Shown here: positions 49,251 through 58,188 of the stretch, one piece after another
How the letters are laid out: every line of letters starts with the position of its first letter
Position numbering within the stretch: the stretch's first letter is position 1
NCBI RefSeq assembly: GCF_000455325.1
Contig: NZ_HG322954.1
Location: 98,137-162,136, forward strand
Direction: 5' to 3'
DNA: 64,000 nt
From: Mycolicibacterium septicum DSM 44393
GTDB lineage: Bacteria; Actinomycetota; Actinomycetes; Mycobacteriales; Mycobacteriaceae
The notes under the pieces: model-generated
What the model was told of the DNA's origin: nothing
Database searches by the model: none
Seen by the model: the letters and a program-made list of their open reading frames with translations, nothing else
Translations under genes and position numbers: made by a program

Positions 49251-50608
49251 ATGTCTCGACCACGACAGATGCACCTCGCCGGCTTCTTCTCCGCGGGCAA
49301 CGTCACTCACGCTCATGGCGCCTGGCGGCACGTCGGTGCGACGAACGAGTTCCTGAGCGGGCGGTACTACAAGGAGATCGCCAGGACGCTCGAACGCGGG
49401 AAGTTCGATCTTCTGTTCCTGCCCGACGCTCTCGCGATCGAAGACAGTTATTGCACAATCTCGCAACCGGCGTCGGATTGGGCGGCCAGGGCGCGATTGC
49501 GTTGGAGCCGACCAGTGTTGTGGCTACGATGGCCGCCGCGACAGACAGGCTCGGGCTCGGGGCGACGGTGTCCACAACGTACTACGCGCCCTATCACGTC
49601 GCGAGGGTGTTCGCGACGCTGGACAACCTGTCGGACGGACGAGTCTCGTGGAACGTCGTCACCTCCCTCAACGACTCTGAAGCCCGCAATTTCGGTATCG
49701 ACGAACACCTCGAACACGACCAGCGTTATGACCGCGCCGACGAGTTCTTGGAGGCGGTGAAGAAGCTGTGGTCGTCCTGGTCAGACGACGCGCTGCTATT
49801 GAACAAGGCGGGCGGGCAGTTCGCGGACCCGAAGAAGGTGCGCTACGCCGACCACCGGGGCACGTGGCTGTCGGTGCGCGGCCCGCTGCAAGTGCCCCGA
49901 TCCCGGCAGGGGGAGCCCGTGATTCTGCAAGCCGGTTTGTCACCGCGTGGGCGTCGCTTCGCGGGCCGCTGGGCGGAGGCGGTGTTCAGCATCTCTCCCA
50001 ACCTCGACGTCATGCGCGCGACGTATCAGGACATCAAGTCCAACGTCGCCGCGGCCGGACGTGCTCCCGACGAGACCAAGATCTTCACCGCGGTGATGCC
50101 CGTTCTCGGCGAAACCGAGGCCATCGCCAACGATCGGCTTCAATACGTGAACTCGCTGGTACACCCTGAGGTGGGATTGTCGACGCTGTCGAGCCACAGC
50201 GGCATCGACCTGTCCGCGTACCCGTTGGATACCACATACTCCGAGATCGTCGGCGATCTGGGCGACGGTCACGTCCCCAGCATGTTGCAGATGTTCTCCG
50301 CTGTCGCCGGCGGTGCGGATCTGACGCTCGCCGAACTCGGTAGGCGCTACGGCACGAACGTCGGGTTCGTTCCCCAGTGGGCGGGAACGGCCCAGCAGAT
50401 CGCCGACCTGCTGATCGACCATTTCGAGGCGGGCGCGGCGGACGGTTTCATCATCTCCGCCGCTCATCTTCCTGGCAGCTACGACGAGTTCGTGGACCAG
50501 GTGGTGCCGCTCCTTCAGGAACGCGGGGTGTTCCGCACCGATTACGAGGGAACGACGCTTCGGGAGCACTTGGGCCTCAATGTTCCCGACGCGGAGGCGG
50601 TCGCATGA
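49251..50608 (+). pseudogene. dszA: Dibenzothiophene-5,5-dioxide monooxygenase DszA, frameshifted
   Basis: The start reads MSRPRQMHLAGFFSAGN, then GAWRHVGATNEFLSGRYY, very like known DszA. After EDSY near 49450 the frame is lost; one missing base restores DNLATGVGLGGQGA in another frame, which continues to GLNVPDAEAVA at 50608. The rest is full length (expected about 453 residues). DszA is an FMNH2-using monooxygenase that opens the sulfone of dibenzothiophene to 2-(2'-hydroxyphenyl)benzenesulfinate. Ends in an ATGA overlap with dszB. Confidence 0.88.
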
Positions 50609-51682
50609 CGTCGGGCGTCGAGCGCGAAGTTCTCGCGTACAGCAATTGCCCCGTGCCGAACGCGCTACTGACCGCTCTGGAATCCGGTCGCCTGACACGG
50701 GAAGGCATCGCACTCGAAGTGCTCACCGGCAGTCAGGGTGACCTGCACTTCACCTACGACCACCCGCAGTACACCCGCTTCGGTGGCGAAATCCCACCGC
50801 TGGTCAGCGAGGGACTACGGGCACCGGGTCGAACACGCCTTCTCGGTATCACCAGATTCGTTGGCCGACAGGGCTTCTACGTGCCCGCGGACAGCCAGAT
50901 AGCCGATGCTGCCGGGCTTGTCGGCCGACGCATCGGCGTCTCATCGGCGGCGATCCGCATTCTGCGACGGGAACTCGGTGATTATCGGCGACTCGATCCA
51001 TGGAACCAGACCCTGACCGCTCTCGGCACCTGGGAAGCTCGCGGCCTCCTGGCGACGCTGAGTCGCGGCGGCCTCGCACTCGGCGATGTCGAGCTCGTCA
51101 CCATCGAAACACCGGGGGTCGACCTGCCGCCGGATCGACTTCATTCATCGTCGAGTATCAAGGGTGCGGACCTGTTCCCCGCCGTCGCTTCGCATCAGTC
51201 GTCCATCTTGGCGTCCGGCACGGTGGACGCACTTTTCAGCTGGTTGCCGTGGGCAGCCGAACTGGAGGATCTCAGCGGCGCACGGATCGTCTCGGACCTC
51301 AGCGACGACGACCGCAACATTTACGCCAGCGCGTGGACGGGTGAGTGCGCGATTGATCGACGATCGACCGGATCTGGTGCAGCGACTGGTCGACGCGGCC
51401 GTCGACGCGGGCCGGTGGGCCCGTGATCATCGTGTCGAGGTGGTGGCCATTCACGCCGAGAATCTCGGCGTTGCACAGTCGGCCATCGGACGGGGCTTCG
51501 GCGCGGACTTCCACGAGCACCTCGAACCCGCACTCGATGACGAGTCGTTCGCGATTCTCGAGCAAACCCAGCGGTTTTTGCTGGACCGTCAGCTCATCGA
51601 TCGCGCCGTCGACCTGCAGCAGTGGGCCGCCCCCGATTTCCTCGCCAACAGCATCAAGCGCTTGACCACGACAGGAGCATGA
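50605..51682 (+). pseudogene. dszB: Hydroxybiphenyl sulfinate desulfinase DszB, frameshifted
   Basis: The first 245 residues are in one frame: YSNCPVPNALL (C15 equals the catalytic Cys27 of the IGTS8 enzyme), LHFTYD (H48), YTRFGGEIPPL (R58), IGVSSAAIRILRRELGDY. An extra G near 51340 shifts the reading; from SARLIDDRPDLVQRLVDAAVDAGRWARDH the other frame runs to 51682. DszB releases sulfite to give 2-hydroxybiphenyl, the slow last step of the 4S pathway. The N-terminus is 12 residues shorter than in IGTS8. Confidence 0.88.
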
Positions 51683-51684
51683 CC

Positions 51685-52932
51685 ATGACACTCACCACCG
51701 ACGCGCATCGGACGGGTGCGCAGGCGCACGCCGATCCTGTCGCGGTCGCCAAGAATCTCGCCTCTACGTGGACCGACGGTCTGCTCGAACGCGACCGTGC
51801 CGGCGGCTCGGCCACCACGGAACGAAATGCTCTGCGGGACAGCGGACTTCTGTCTCTCGCCGTTCCGGAGGAGTTCGGTGGCTGGGGCGCGTCGTGGTCG
51901 ACGGTCTTCGACGTCATCCGCGAAATCGCTAAAGTGGACGGCTCGCTCGGCCACCTGTTCGGCTATCACGTCGTGGACATCGCCTTCGTCGAACTACTGG
52001 GTTCGACTGAGCAGAAGGAGTCGACCTACCGCGAGGTGGCACAACACAATCGGTGGGCGGGCAACGCGTCGAGTGAGAACAACAGCCACGTCCTCGACTG
52101 GAAGGTCCGCGCGACGCCGGTGGCGGACGGTGGGTATCGGTTCGACGGCGTCAAACACTTCAGCAGCGGTGCACAGGGTTCCGATCTGCTCCTGGTGTTC
52201 GGTGTTGTTCAAGACGACTCGCAGCAGCAGGGGGCGATCATCACGGCCGTGATCCCCACCGACCGGGATGGTGTCGTCGTCAACGACGACTGGGACGCAC
52301 TCGGCATGCGCCGAACCGACAGCGGCACGACCGAATTCCACGACGTCGAGGTGCGCGCCGATGAGGTGCTCGGCGGTCCGAACGCCGTGCTGAGCGCCTT
52401 CTTCCAGTTTGAGCGAGGCAGTCTCTTCGGACCTCTGGTGCAACTCGTCTTCGTCAACGTGTATCTCGGCATCGCGCGGGGTGCCCTTGACGCAGCTGTG
52501 GAGTACACCCGCACTCAGGCAAGGCCGTGGACACCGGCTGGCGTTACCCAAGCAGTTGAGGATCCCTATGTTATCCGCACCTACGGCGAGTTCGGCATCG
52601 CGCTGCAAGGCGCCGACGGCGCGGCACGTGAGGCCGCGCGTGCGTTCCAGACGGTGTGGGACAAGGGTGATCGGCTATCCGCGGAGGATCGAGGGGAACT
52701 GATGGTTCTGGTGTCGGGGGCCAAGGCTTTGGCATCACAAGCCGCACTGGACATTACTAGCCGCATCTTCGAGGTCATCGGAGCCAGGGGAACGCATCCG
52801 CGCTACGGATTCGATCGTTTCTGGCGCAACATCAGGACCCACACACTGCACGATCCCGTGTCGTACAAGATCGCCGAGGTGGGCAATCACGTGCTGAAAG
52901 GCGCCTACCCGTTGCCGGGTTTCACCTCGTGA
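51685..52932 (+). CDS. dszC: Dibenzothiophene monooxygenase DszC
   Basis: 415 residues, intact. An acyl-CoA-dehydrogenase-like flavoprotein: DGSLGHLFGYHVVDIAF, NRWAGNASSENNSHVLDWKVRATP, RTDSGTTEFHDVEV, IGARGTHPRYGFDRFWRNIRTHTLHDPVSYKIAEVG. DszC oxidises dibenzothiophene to the sulfoxide and sulfone using FMNH2 supplied by a separate reductase (DszD, not in the window). ATG 51685 with AGGAG at 7 bases is preferred over 51679. Confidence 0.93.
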   Translation: MTLTTDAHRTGAQAHADPVAVAKNLASTWTDGLLERDRAGGSATTERNALRDSGLLSLAVPEEFGGWGASWSTVFDVIREIAKVDGSLGHLFGYHVVDIAFVELLGSTEQKESTYREVAQHNRWAGNASSENNSHVLDWKVRATPVADGGYRFDGVKHFSSGAQGSDLLLVFGVVQDDSQQQGAIITAVIPTDRDGVVVNDDWDALGMRRTDSGTTEFHDVEVRADEVLGGPNAVLSAFFQFERGSLFGPLVQLVFVNVYLGIARGALDAAVEYTRTQARPWTPAGVTQAVEDPYVIRTYGEFGIALQGADGAAREAARAFQTVWDKGDRLSAEDRGELMVLVSGAKALASQAALDITSRIFEVIGARGTHPRYGFDRFWRNIRTHTLHDPVSYKIAEVGNHVLKGAYPLPGFTS

Positions 52933-52975
52933 GAACGGCGCCGCCGCGTATCGACGTTTGCTGATGGACACCGTC

Positions 52976-54316
52976 TTATCGACGCGTTTGTTCCCCGGCG
53001 ACAGGCAACACCGAGTGCACGGGCCCGTTTGCCGGCCAGTCGACCTGCTCTGCGGAGCAGAGAACAGCCGATCCGAACAACTCGCACATCTGCAAGGCGA
53101 TCTCGACGTCGAGTCGGTCGTCGGTCAAGGGGCGGCCTCGCCGCGACGCCGCGCGCCCCACCCGGTACTTGACCGTGTTGCCGTGCAGATGCAGTTCATC
53201 ACCTGCTGTCTTGAAGCTGGCCCCCGCCCGTAGGAAGACCTCGGCCGTCTCTCGAAGCCGCTCGTCGGATGCAGAGTCATGGGAAAGGGGGCCGAGGACA
53301 TCGCCCACGAACGTTCTCAGCGCATCAAGGTTGTCAACCAGTAGGGAGCCAACGGCGACCCCTGGATCGTTTGCGCTGATGAACCGGCAGCGCGCCCCTT
53401 TGCCGGCGATCGCGACGTCGCGAGCCCTTTCCGCCTGTCGATGAGATCGCCGAAAACCGTCGACACCGGCGAGCGGCGCACCGATGGCCACGTGCGGAAT
53501 GTCGAGTTCCGATTCCACGAACGCACGCAGACGAGTCGTTGCGGCGGCGTCGTGAACCGCCATCCAGGCCCAACCTACCAACCGGTCCACTGACAGGTGC
53601 AGCGTGGATGCGGCACCGACCGCACGCGCCATACGCTGAACCAGACTCTTCGTCGTCTCCGCCTGCGCGCTGCGGTTGTGTAGCGGTCGATCCCACCACA
53701 CCACCATCGCAATGTGCAGGGCGTCGAGTGGGTACTGAATGATCTCCGACATGGCGGCGGCATCGGTTTCGGCGCCCGCAAGGACGTCCCGCACGCCCTG
53801 GGTGCGAGCTCCGCGCCGGTCTTCCTCCCACAACGCATGCTCGTCCTGGTACGTGTTGAGTAGTTGCTCGGACACCCAGTCGATGTATCCGAACGACACT
53901 CTGGTGGTGTGTTCGTAGAGGTCGAGCTTCAGGTCGGGCGACAGATCAGATCGCCGGATCTCGTCGATCACGAACCGTAGCCCCTGCTGGTGGCCGAGAC
54001 GATAGGCGCGCAGAAGCGAATTGGCGGGCACCCCGCGCTGAGCCATTCGACGAGCGTGCTCAAGCGCTGCCGCCGGCGGTTCGATGAGTTCGATGGGAAT
54101 CTCGTGCCGAAGAGCCGAGAACCAGGTCTCGACGTTTGCCGCTACGGTTTCGTTCAGCAGGTCCTCGAACTGCCCGTTGCCGCTCAGTTCCGCGATCTCG
54201 GTCGACAGGAGACTGTGGATCAAGTCCGGCAGATCACGCAAACGCTGCCCCATGCCACCGAGCACCTCGGCTACACGTTCCGACATCGCGCTCGAAGGCT
54301 CCGGGTGACCCACCAT
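52976..54316 (-). CDS. PucR-type transcriptional regulator
   Basis: 446 residues from ATG 54316. An N-terminal helical sensor-like region (DLPDLIHSLLSTEIAELSG...), a central GGDEF-like segment and a C-terminal HTH (AGASFKTAGDELHLHGNTVKYRVGRA, IALQMCELFG) match the PucR/CdaR group. It is convergent with dszC, separated by 43 bases, so it may respond to an aromatic or sulfur substrate, but the target is not visible. Confidence 0.8.
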   Translation of the reverse strand: MVGHPEPSSAMSERVAEVLGGMGQRLRDLPDLIHSLLSTEIAELSGNGQFEDLLNETVAANVETWFSALRHEIPIELIEPPAAALEHARRMAQRGVPANSLLRAYRLGHQQGLRFVIDEIRRSDLSPDLKLDLYEHTTRVSFGYIDWVSEQLLNTYQDEHALWEEDRRGARTQGVRDVLAGAETDAAAMSEIIQYPLDALHIAMVVWWDRPLHNRSAQAETTKSLVQRMARAVGAASTLHLSVDRLVGWAWMAVHDAAATTRLRAFVESELDIPHVAIGAPLAGVDGFRRSHRQAERARDVAIAGKGARCRFISANDPGVAVGSLLVDNLDALRTFVGDVLGPLSHDSASDERLRETAEVFLRAGASFKTAGDELHLHGNTVKYRVGRAASRRGRPLTDDRLDVEIALQMCELFGSAVLCSAEQVDWPANGPVHSVLPVAGEQTRR

Positions 54317-54495
54317 GGAGCCATGGTAGACGGGTCCCTTGTCTTCCGGCGACAAACACGTCCTCGTTATTCATCGACAACCTACGTAGCTCTTATCGAC
54401 CCATCGCGTTAGCGTTAATTCGCCGGACAGCGCAGACTGGCGAAATCGAACACCTGACATCGTGCGGCCCGCACTCACACGTGGAGGACACCTTC

Positions 54496-54657
54496 ATGTC
54501 ATTCGTCGCAGCGATAACCATCGTGTCCTTCGCGGCACTCGTGGGCTGGCCGTTGCTCGATCACATTCGTTCACACCCGGTGTTCGCTCGAGCGCTGGAG
54601 GCTGTCGCCGACGACTGGTTGGCAGTTGAGCGCGCGCGGGAGAACCCTCCGCTCTAA
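54496..54657 (+). CDS. 53-residue membrane peptide
   Basis: From ATG 54496 with GGAGG upstream. Residues 3-20 (FVAAITIVSFAALVGWPLL) form one membrane segment, then an amphipathic helix (HPVFARALEAVADDWLAVERARE). No family recognised. Confidence 0.45.
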   Translation: MSFVAAITIVSFAALVGWPLLDHIRSHPVFARALEAVADDWLAVERARENPPL

Positions 54658-54746
54658 ACTCTGGTGGGCCGCGTCGGGCTGAGGTCGGTGGGGACAACGG
54701 ACGGGCAGAAGAGTTCTTGTGAGTCATGAACCACTTTGCGTCGCAC

Positions 54747-55376
54747 TCAGCACTGAGAGTTGCCGGAACGCTTGACGCGGCGCACTGAGCGCTGATCGAC
54801 GCCGAGAACGGCGCGACCCATCTCCGTGAGTAGTGCCGATGACCGTTCGGGTGCCATCCCTGTTTCACGGTACTGCAACGTCGATTGAATGGCACCGATA
54901 GCGCCGTGAACCACTGCGCGCAAACCGATTTCATCGAGTTCGGGACGCAATTCACTCAGAACGTGTACCCACTCCTCAAGATACAGGCGCTGTTTGCGGC
55001 GTAAGCGGCTGCGCTGTTGCGCAGCCAGATTGTGAAACTCGCGATAGTAGACGATGGCGAGTTCGCGGTGATCCGAGACGAGCGCCACATGGTCTGCCAC
55101 CAGTGCCATCAGCGCCTCGGTCTCTTCTCCACTCTGCTCGACGATTGATGAGGCGCGCTGCAATAACAAGTCGATCACCTGCTCGAACAATGCGGCAAGT
55201 AGACCTGCTTTGCTCTCGAAGTGTCGATATATGGCTGGACCGACGACGCCGGCTGACTCGCCGATATCGGCCATTGACGCGGCATGGTATCCGCGGTCGG
55301 CGATATGCTGTGCGGCCGCCGCGAGAATGCGCTCTCGACGTTCGTCTCCTCGACTGCGACCGTCGGCAACTGTCAT
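54747..55376 (-). CDS. TetR-family regulator
   Basis: 209 residues from ATG 55376. HTH: RRERILAAAAQHIADRGYHAASMADIGESAGVVGPAIYRHFESKAGLLAALF; the C-terminal domain is of the KstR2-like lipid/steroid group by look. A palindrome lies upstream. Confidence 0.85.
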   Translation of the reverse strand: MTVADGRSRGDERRERILAAAAQHIADRGYHAASMADIGESAGVVGPAIYRHFESKAGLLAALFEQVIDLLLQRASSIVEQSGEETEALMALVADHVALVSDHRELAIVYYREFHNLAAQQRSRLRRKQRLYLEEWVHVLSELRPELDEIGLRAVVHGAIGAIQSTLQYRETGMAPERSSALLTEMGRAVLGVDQRSVRRVKRSGNSQC

Positions 55377-55440
55377 AGACGTCGGCGACCGTCCTTTCGC
55401 TGAATAAAAGCGCTCGTCTTGTCGCGTCGACGACGAGACA

Positions 55441-55458
55441 CGCACGATCGGTCGTGCG
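55441..55458. promoter_or_regulatory. Palindrome upstream of TetR gene
   Basis: CGCACGA-TCGG-TCGTGCG, perfect 7-bp arms, 65 bases upstream of the TetR start; a candidate autoregulatory operator. Confidence 0.35.
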
Positions 55459-55619
55459 AGATGTTAACACTGACTCACTCGCCCCAGAGTGTACAAGTCC
55501 GTATCGCGGGCCGCCCTCACTCGTAGCCGACGCACCTCACCGCGCGGACGTGCTACGGCCGATGCCAGGCCGCGAACTCCGCCGCGTCGGACTCCCCCTA
55601 GACAGGCAGACTGCGAGCG

Positions 55620-55976
55620 CTACCGCCGCGGCTGGTAGCCGACTGATGACTCGCGCAGCTGCCAGATCTGCGCCGGACACAGGATATCGACCGCGTTACT
55701 GATGAGGTAGTTCACCGATTCCTCGTCGTTGGGTGTGACCGCGGTGCGTACATCGGCGACGACCACGCCGTATGCGTCACCCCGTTGCACCGCGTCGCAG
55801 ATAGAGCGTCCGTATCCCACCGCATCGTTGTTGGGGAACTGGTAGTGCCGGCGGAACGCCACGTTGTAGGTGAACTCTATGTCCGGCGCCGGTTTGGCGA
55901 CTGCCGGATGGGCAGTGAGCATGACTGCCACCGCCGTTAGAACTGCGGCACCGCCGCATCTGATCACCGTTCCCAT
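55620..55976 (-). CDS. Secreted DUF732 protein
   Basis: 118 residues from ATG 55976. A signal peptide (MGTVIRCGGAAVLTAVAVMLTAHPAVA) precedes the DUF732 core: VAFRRHYQFPNNDAVGYGRSICDAV, VTPNDEESVNYLISNAVDILCPAQIW and the YQPR end, with two cysteines that probably pair. Exported mycobacterial protein of unknown role. An intact homologue of the broken gene at 41774-42079. Confidence 0.8.
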   Translation of the reverse strand: MGTVIRCGGAAVLTAVAVMLTAHPAVAKPAPDIEFTYNVAFRRHYQFPNNDAVGYGRSICDAVQRGDAYGVVVADVRTAVTPNDEESVNYLISNAVDILCPAQIWQLRESSVGYQPRR

Positions 55977-56037
55977 CACCCACCCGACTTTCACATCTGA
56001 GTTGATCGTTCTCGCGACCCGCCGGCTCACGCGCACA

Positions 56038-57078
56038 TCACCGCTGTGTAACCGCGTCGGCGAGAGATGACGAGTTCTCATATGCTCGATGACGCGCGCT
56101 GCCCGCATCGAGGTCGTCGCGGATGGCTTCCTGCGCAGCCGGCGGCAGGGTGTGCACGATCTCGCGGACCCTGGCCTGGCGACGGCCGACGGCCTGACGG
56201 TCGGGCATACCCGGCGTCGCCATCACCTGCGGCGGCACGCCCTCGATCTCCTCGACACCACCGTCGTGGTGACCGGCGTCGGCGAGAGCCTGCTCGGTGG
56301 CCATCGTCGACTCGTCCTTCTCCTCCGACATCCCGATCGGACCGAGACGACGACCGTTGAGGAACTGCCGCACCACCGGCTCATCGGAGGTCAGCAGCAC
56401 CTCACGGGGGCCGAACATCACCAGGTGCTTTCGGAACAGCATGCCCATGTTGTCGGGCACCGTGCGCGCGATGTTGATGTTGTGCGTCACGATCAGGATC
56501 GTGCAGTCGATCTGCGCGTTGATGTCGATCAAGAGCTGCGACAGGTAGGCGGTACGGACCGGGTCCAGACCGGAGTCCGGCTCGTCGCAGAGGATGATCT
56601 GCGGGTCCAGCACCAGGGAGCGGGCCAGGCCGGCGCGCTTGCGCATACCGCCGGAGATCTCGCCGGGGAACTTGCCCTCGTCGCCGGTCAGACCGACCAG
56701 GTCGAGCTTCTCCATCACGATCTGACGGATCTCGGATTCCTTCTTCTTCGTGTGCTCACGAAGCGGGAACGCCGTGTTGTCGTACAGGCTCATCGAGCCG
56801 AACAGGGCACCGTCCTGGAACATCACGCCGAACAGCGTGCGGATCTCGTAGAGCTCCTTGGCCGAGCACTCGATGATGTTGGTGCCGTCGACGATGATCT
56901 TGCCGCGCTCCGGGCGCAGCAGGCCGATCAGGGACTTCAGGAACACCGACTTACCGGTACCGGACGGCCCCAGGAGAACGCTGACCTCGCCCGCGGGGAT
57001 GTCGAAGGTGACGTCCTCCCAGATTCGCTGGGATCCGAAGGACTTCGTCAATCCCTCAACCTGAATGCCGATACCCAC
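56038..57078 (-). CDS. mkl: Mkl/MceG-type ABC transporter ATPase
   Basis: 346 residues from GTG 57078. Walker A LLGPSGTGKS, signature SGGMRKRAGLARSL, Walker B LCDEPDSGLDP and the H-loop VTHN are complete; a long C-terminal tail follows (MATEQALADAGHH... to VTQR). Mkl (MceG) energises Mce lipid importers, so it likely serves the mce operon at 58-64 kb although it is separately transcribed. Confidence 0.92.
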   Translation of the reverse strand: MGIGIQVEGLTKSFGSQRIWEDVTFDIPAGEVSVLLGPSGTGKSVFLKSLIGLLRPERGKIIVDGTNIIECSAKELYEIRTLFGVMFQDGALFGSMSLYDNTAFPLREHTKKKESEIRQIVMEKLDLVGLTGDEGKFPGEISGGMRKRAGLARSLVLDPQIILCDEPDSGLDPVRTAYLSQLLIDINAQIDCTILIVTHNINIARTVPDNMGMLFRKHLVMFGPREVLLTSDEPVVRQFLNGRRLGPIGMSEEKDESTMATEQALADAGHHDGGVEEIEGVPPQVMATPGMPDRQAVGRRQARVREIVHTLPPAAQEAIRDDLDAGSARHRAYENSSSLADAVTQR

Positions 57079-57117
57079 GCGAAATCCTCTCCATCACAGC
57101 AATACTCCTAAGCACTA

Positions 57118-57387
57118 TCAGATGCAGCCGACAGCGCACGGGTCTGTTGGCGGCATCACGTCGTTCGGATCCGGCGGCGCGTGAGGCGGACTCAGTGTGG
57201 TCAAGTCGACATCGTCTTCGAGATCGGGGGCGATCGGGAGGAACCTGCACAGCGTGAGAATCGCTGCGCCGCAAGGATCGTCGGCCAGGGGTGCCGACGC
57301 TTGAGGCCGGGACAGCGGCAGAATGGCGGCAAAGCACATCACGGCAACGAGCACAAGTATCTGCCTGCGGCCAGCACCCATGTCCAT
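57118..57387 (-). CDS. Small secreted Cys-rich protein
   Basis: 89 residues from ATG 57387 with GGAGGG upstream. Signal segment LVLVAVMCFAAILPLSRPQAS, then DPCGAAILTLCRFLPIAPDLEDDVDLT and a PPTDPCAVGC end, as in short mycobacterial proteins often labelled fibronectin-binding. The label is only from family memory. It sits between mkl and the TetR operator. Confidence 0.6.
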   Translation of the reverse strand: MDMGAGRRQILVLVAVMCFAAILPLSRPQASAPLADDPCGAAILTLCRFLPIAPDLEDDVDLTTLSPPHAPPDPNDVMPPTDPCAVGCI

Positions 57388-57423
57388 ATCCCTCCATCGA
57401 CGCGACGATCGGCAGCTCTACTT

Positions 57424-57441
57424 GTTTAATTGAACTTAAAC
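57424..57441. promoter_or_regulatory. TetR operator-like palindrome
   Basis: GTTTAA-TTGAAC-TTAAAC, 6-bp arms, between the small secreted protein gene and the TetR gene; A/T-rich and likely to include a -10 region. Confidence 0.4.
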
Positions 57442-57510
57442 TAGAGGGTGCAGCGGATACAAGGGGCGGTCTCGACGTCGGCCCGAGGCCGGCCCTAGTA
57501 GACTCGGTCG

Positions 57511-58188
57511 ATGTCCCGACAGAGCAGCGGTGCTGGCCGACGACCGCGGCCCGAGGCGAGTGACGGCGGCGCGGCGCCTAAGTCCGAGCGGACGCGCACC
57601 CGGATTCTCGACGCCGCCGCCCAAGTACTCAGTAGGAACGGTTACGCGGGATTTCGTCTTCACGACGTCGCTGCCGCCGCCGATGTACGGGTTCCGGCGA
57701 TCTACTATTACTACGAGTCCCGCGAGGATCTCATCGAATCTGTTGTGCTGAGCGGTATTCGGGAAATGCTCGAGTACGTCACCGCAGCCCTGGACGAATT
57801 ACCTTCCTCGACTTCACCACTCGAGAGAATTACGGCAGCCGTCGATGCGCACCTGCGGCACGTCCTAGAAATATCGTTCTATGCAACCGCGTGGATTCGC
57901 ACTGCCGGGCAGATGCCTCACAGTGTTCGAAAGCGACAGATTCTTGAGGAGGAACGCTACGCGGAGATCTGGCGGCAGCTCATCGACGACCTCGCGCGCG
58001 CGAACGCACTACGCCCGGAAATGGATGCCCAGGTCGTTCGCATGTTGGTGCTTGGCGCGTTGAATTGGACCGTGGAGTGGTGGAGTCCCCGTCGTGTCAC
58101 GCTCGACACCGTCGTCGCGAACGCTCAAGCGATGATCTGCCACGGCATCCTGTCTCCGCATGCCAGAGTCGGCGCATCGCCTCCTTAA
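57511..58188 (+). CDS. TetR-family regulator near mce operon
   Basis: 225 residues. HTH: TRTRILDAAAQVLSRNGYAGFRLHDVAAAADVRVPAIYYYYESREDLIE. A ligand-binding domain follows. It is convergent with the MPT51-like gene (stops overlap by 4 bases) and divergent from mkl-side genes; possibly controls either. Confidence 0.85.
   Translation: MSRQSSGAGRRPRPEASDGGAAPKSERTRTRILDAAAQVLSRNGYAGFRLHDVAAAADVRVPAIYYYYESREDLIESVVLSGIREMLEYVTAALDELPSSTSPLERITAAVDAHLRHVLEISFYATAWIRTAGQMPHSVRKRQILEEERYAEIWRQLIDDLARANALRPEMDAQVVRMLVLGALNWTVEWWSPRRVTLDTVVANAQAMICHGILSPHARVGASPP

Noticed and set aside
56089..57111. Long plus-strand frame opposite mkl
   Set aside because: Mirror of a gene with complete ABC ATPase motifs; the plus frame has no recognisable domain.
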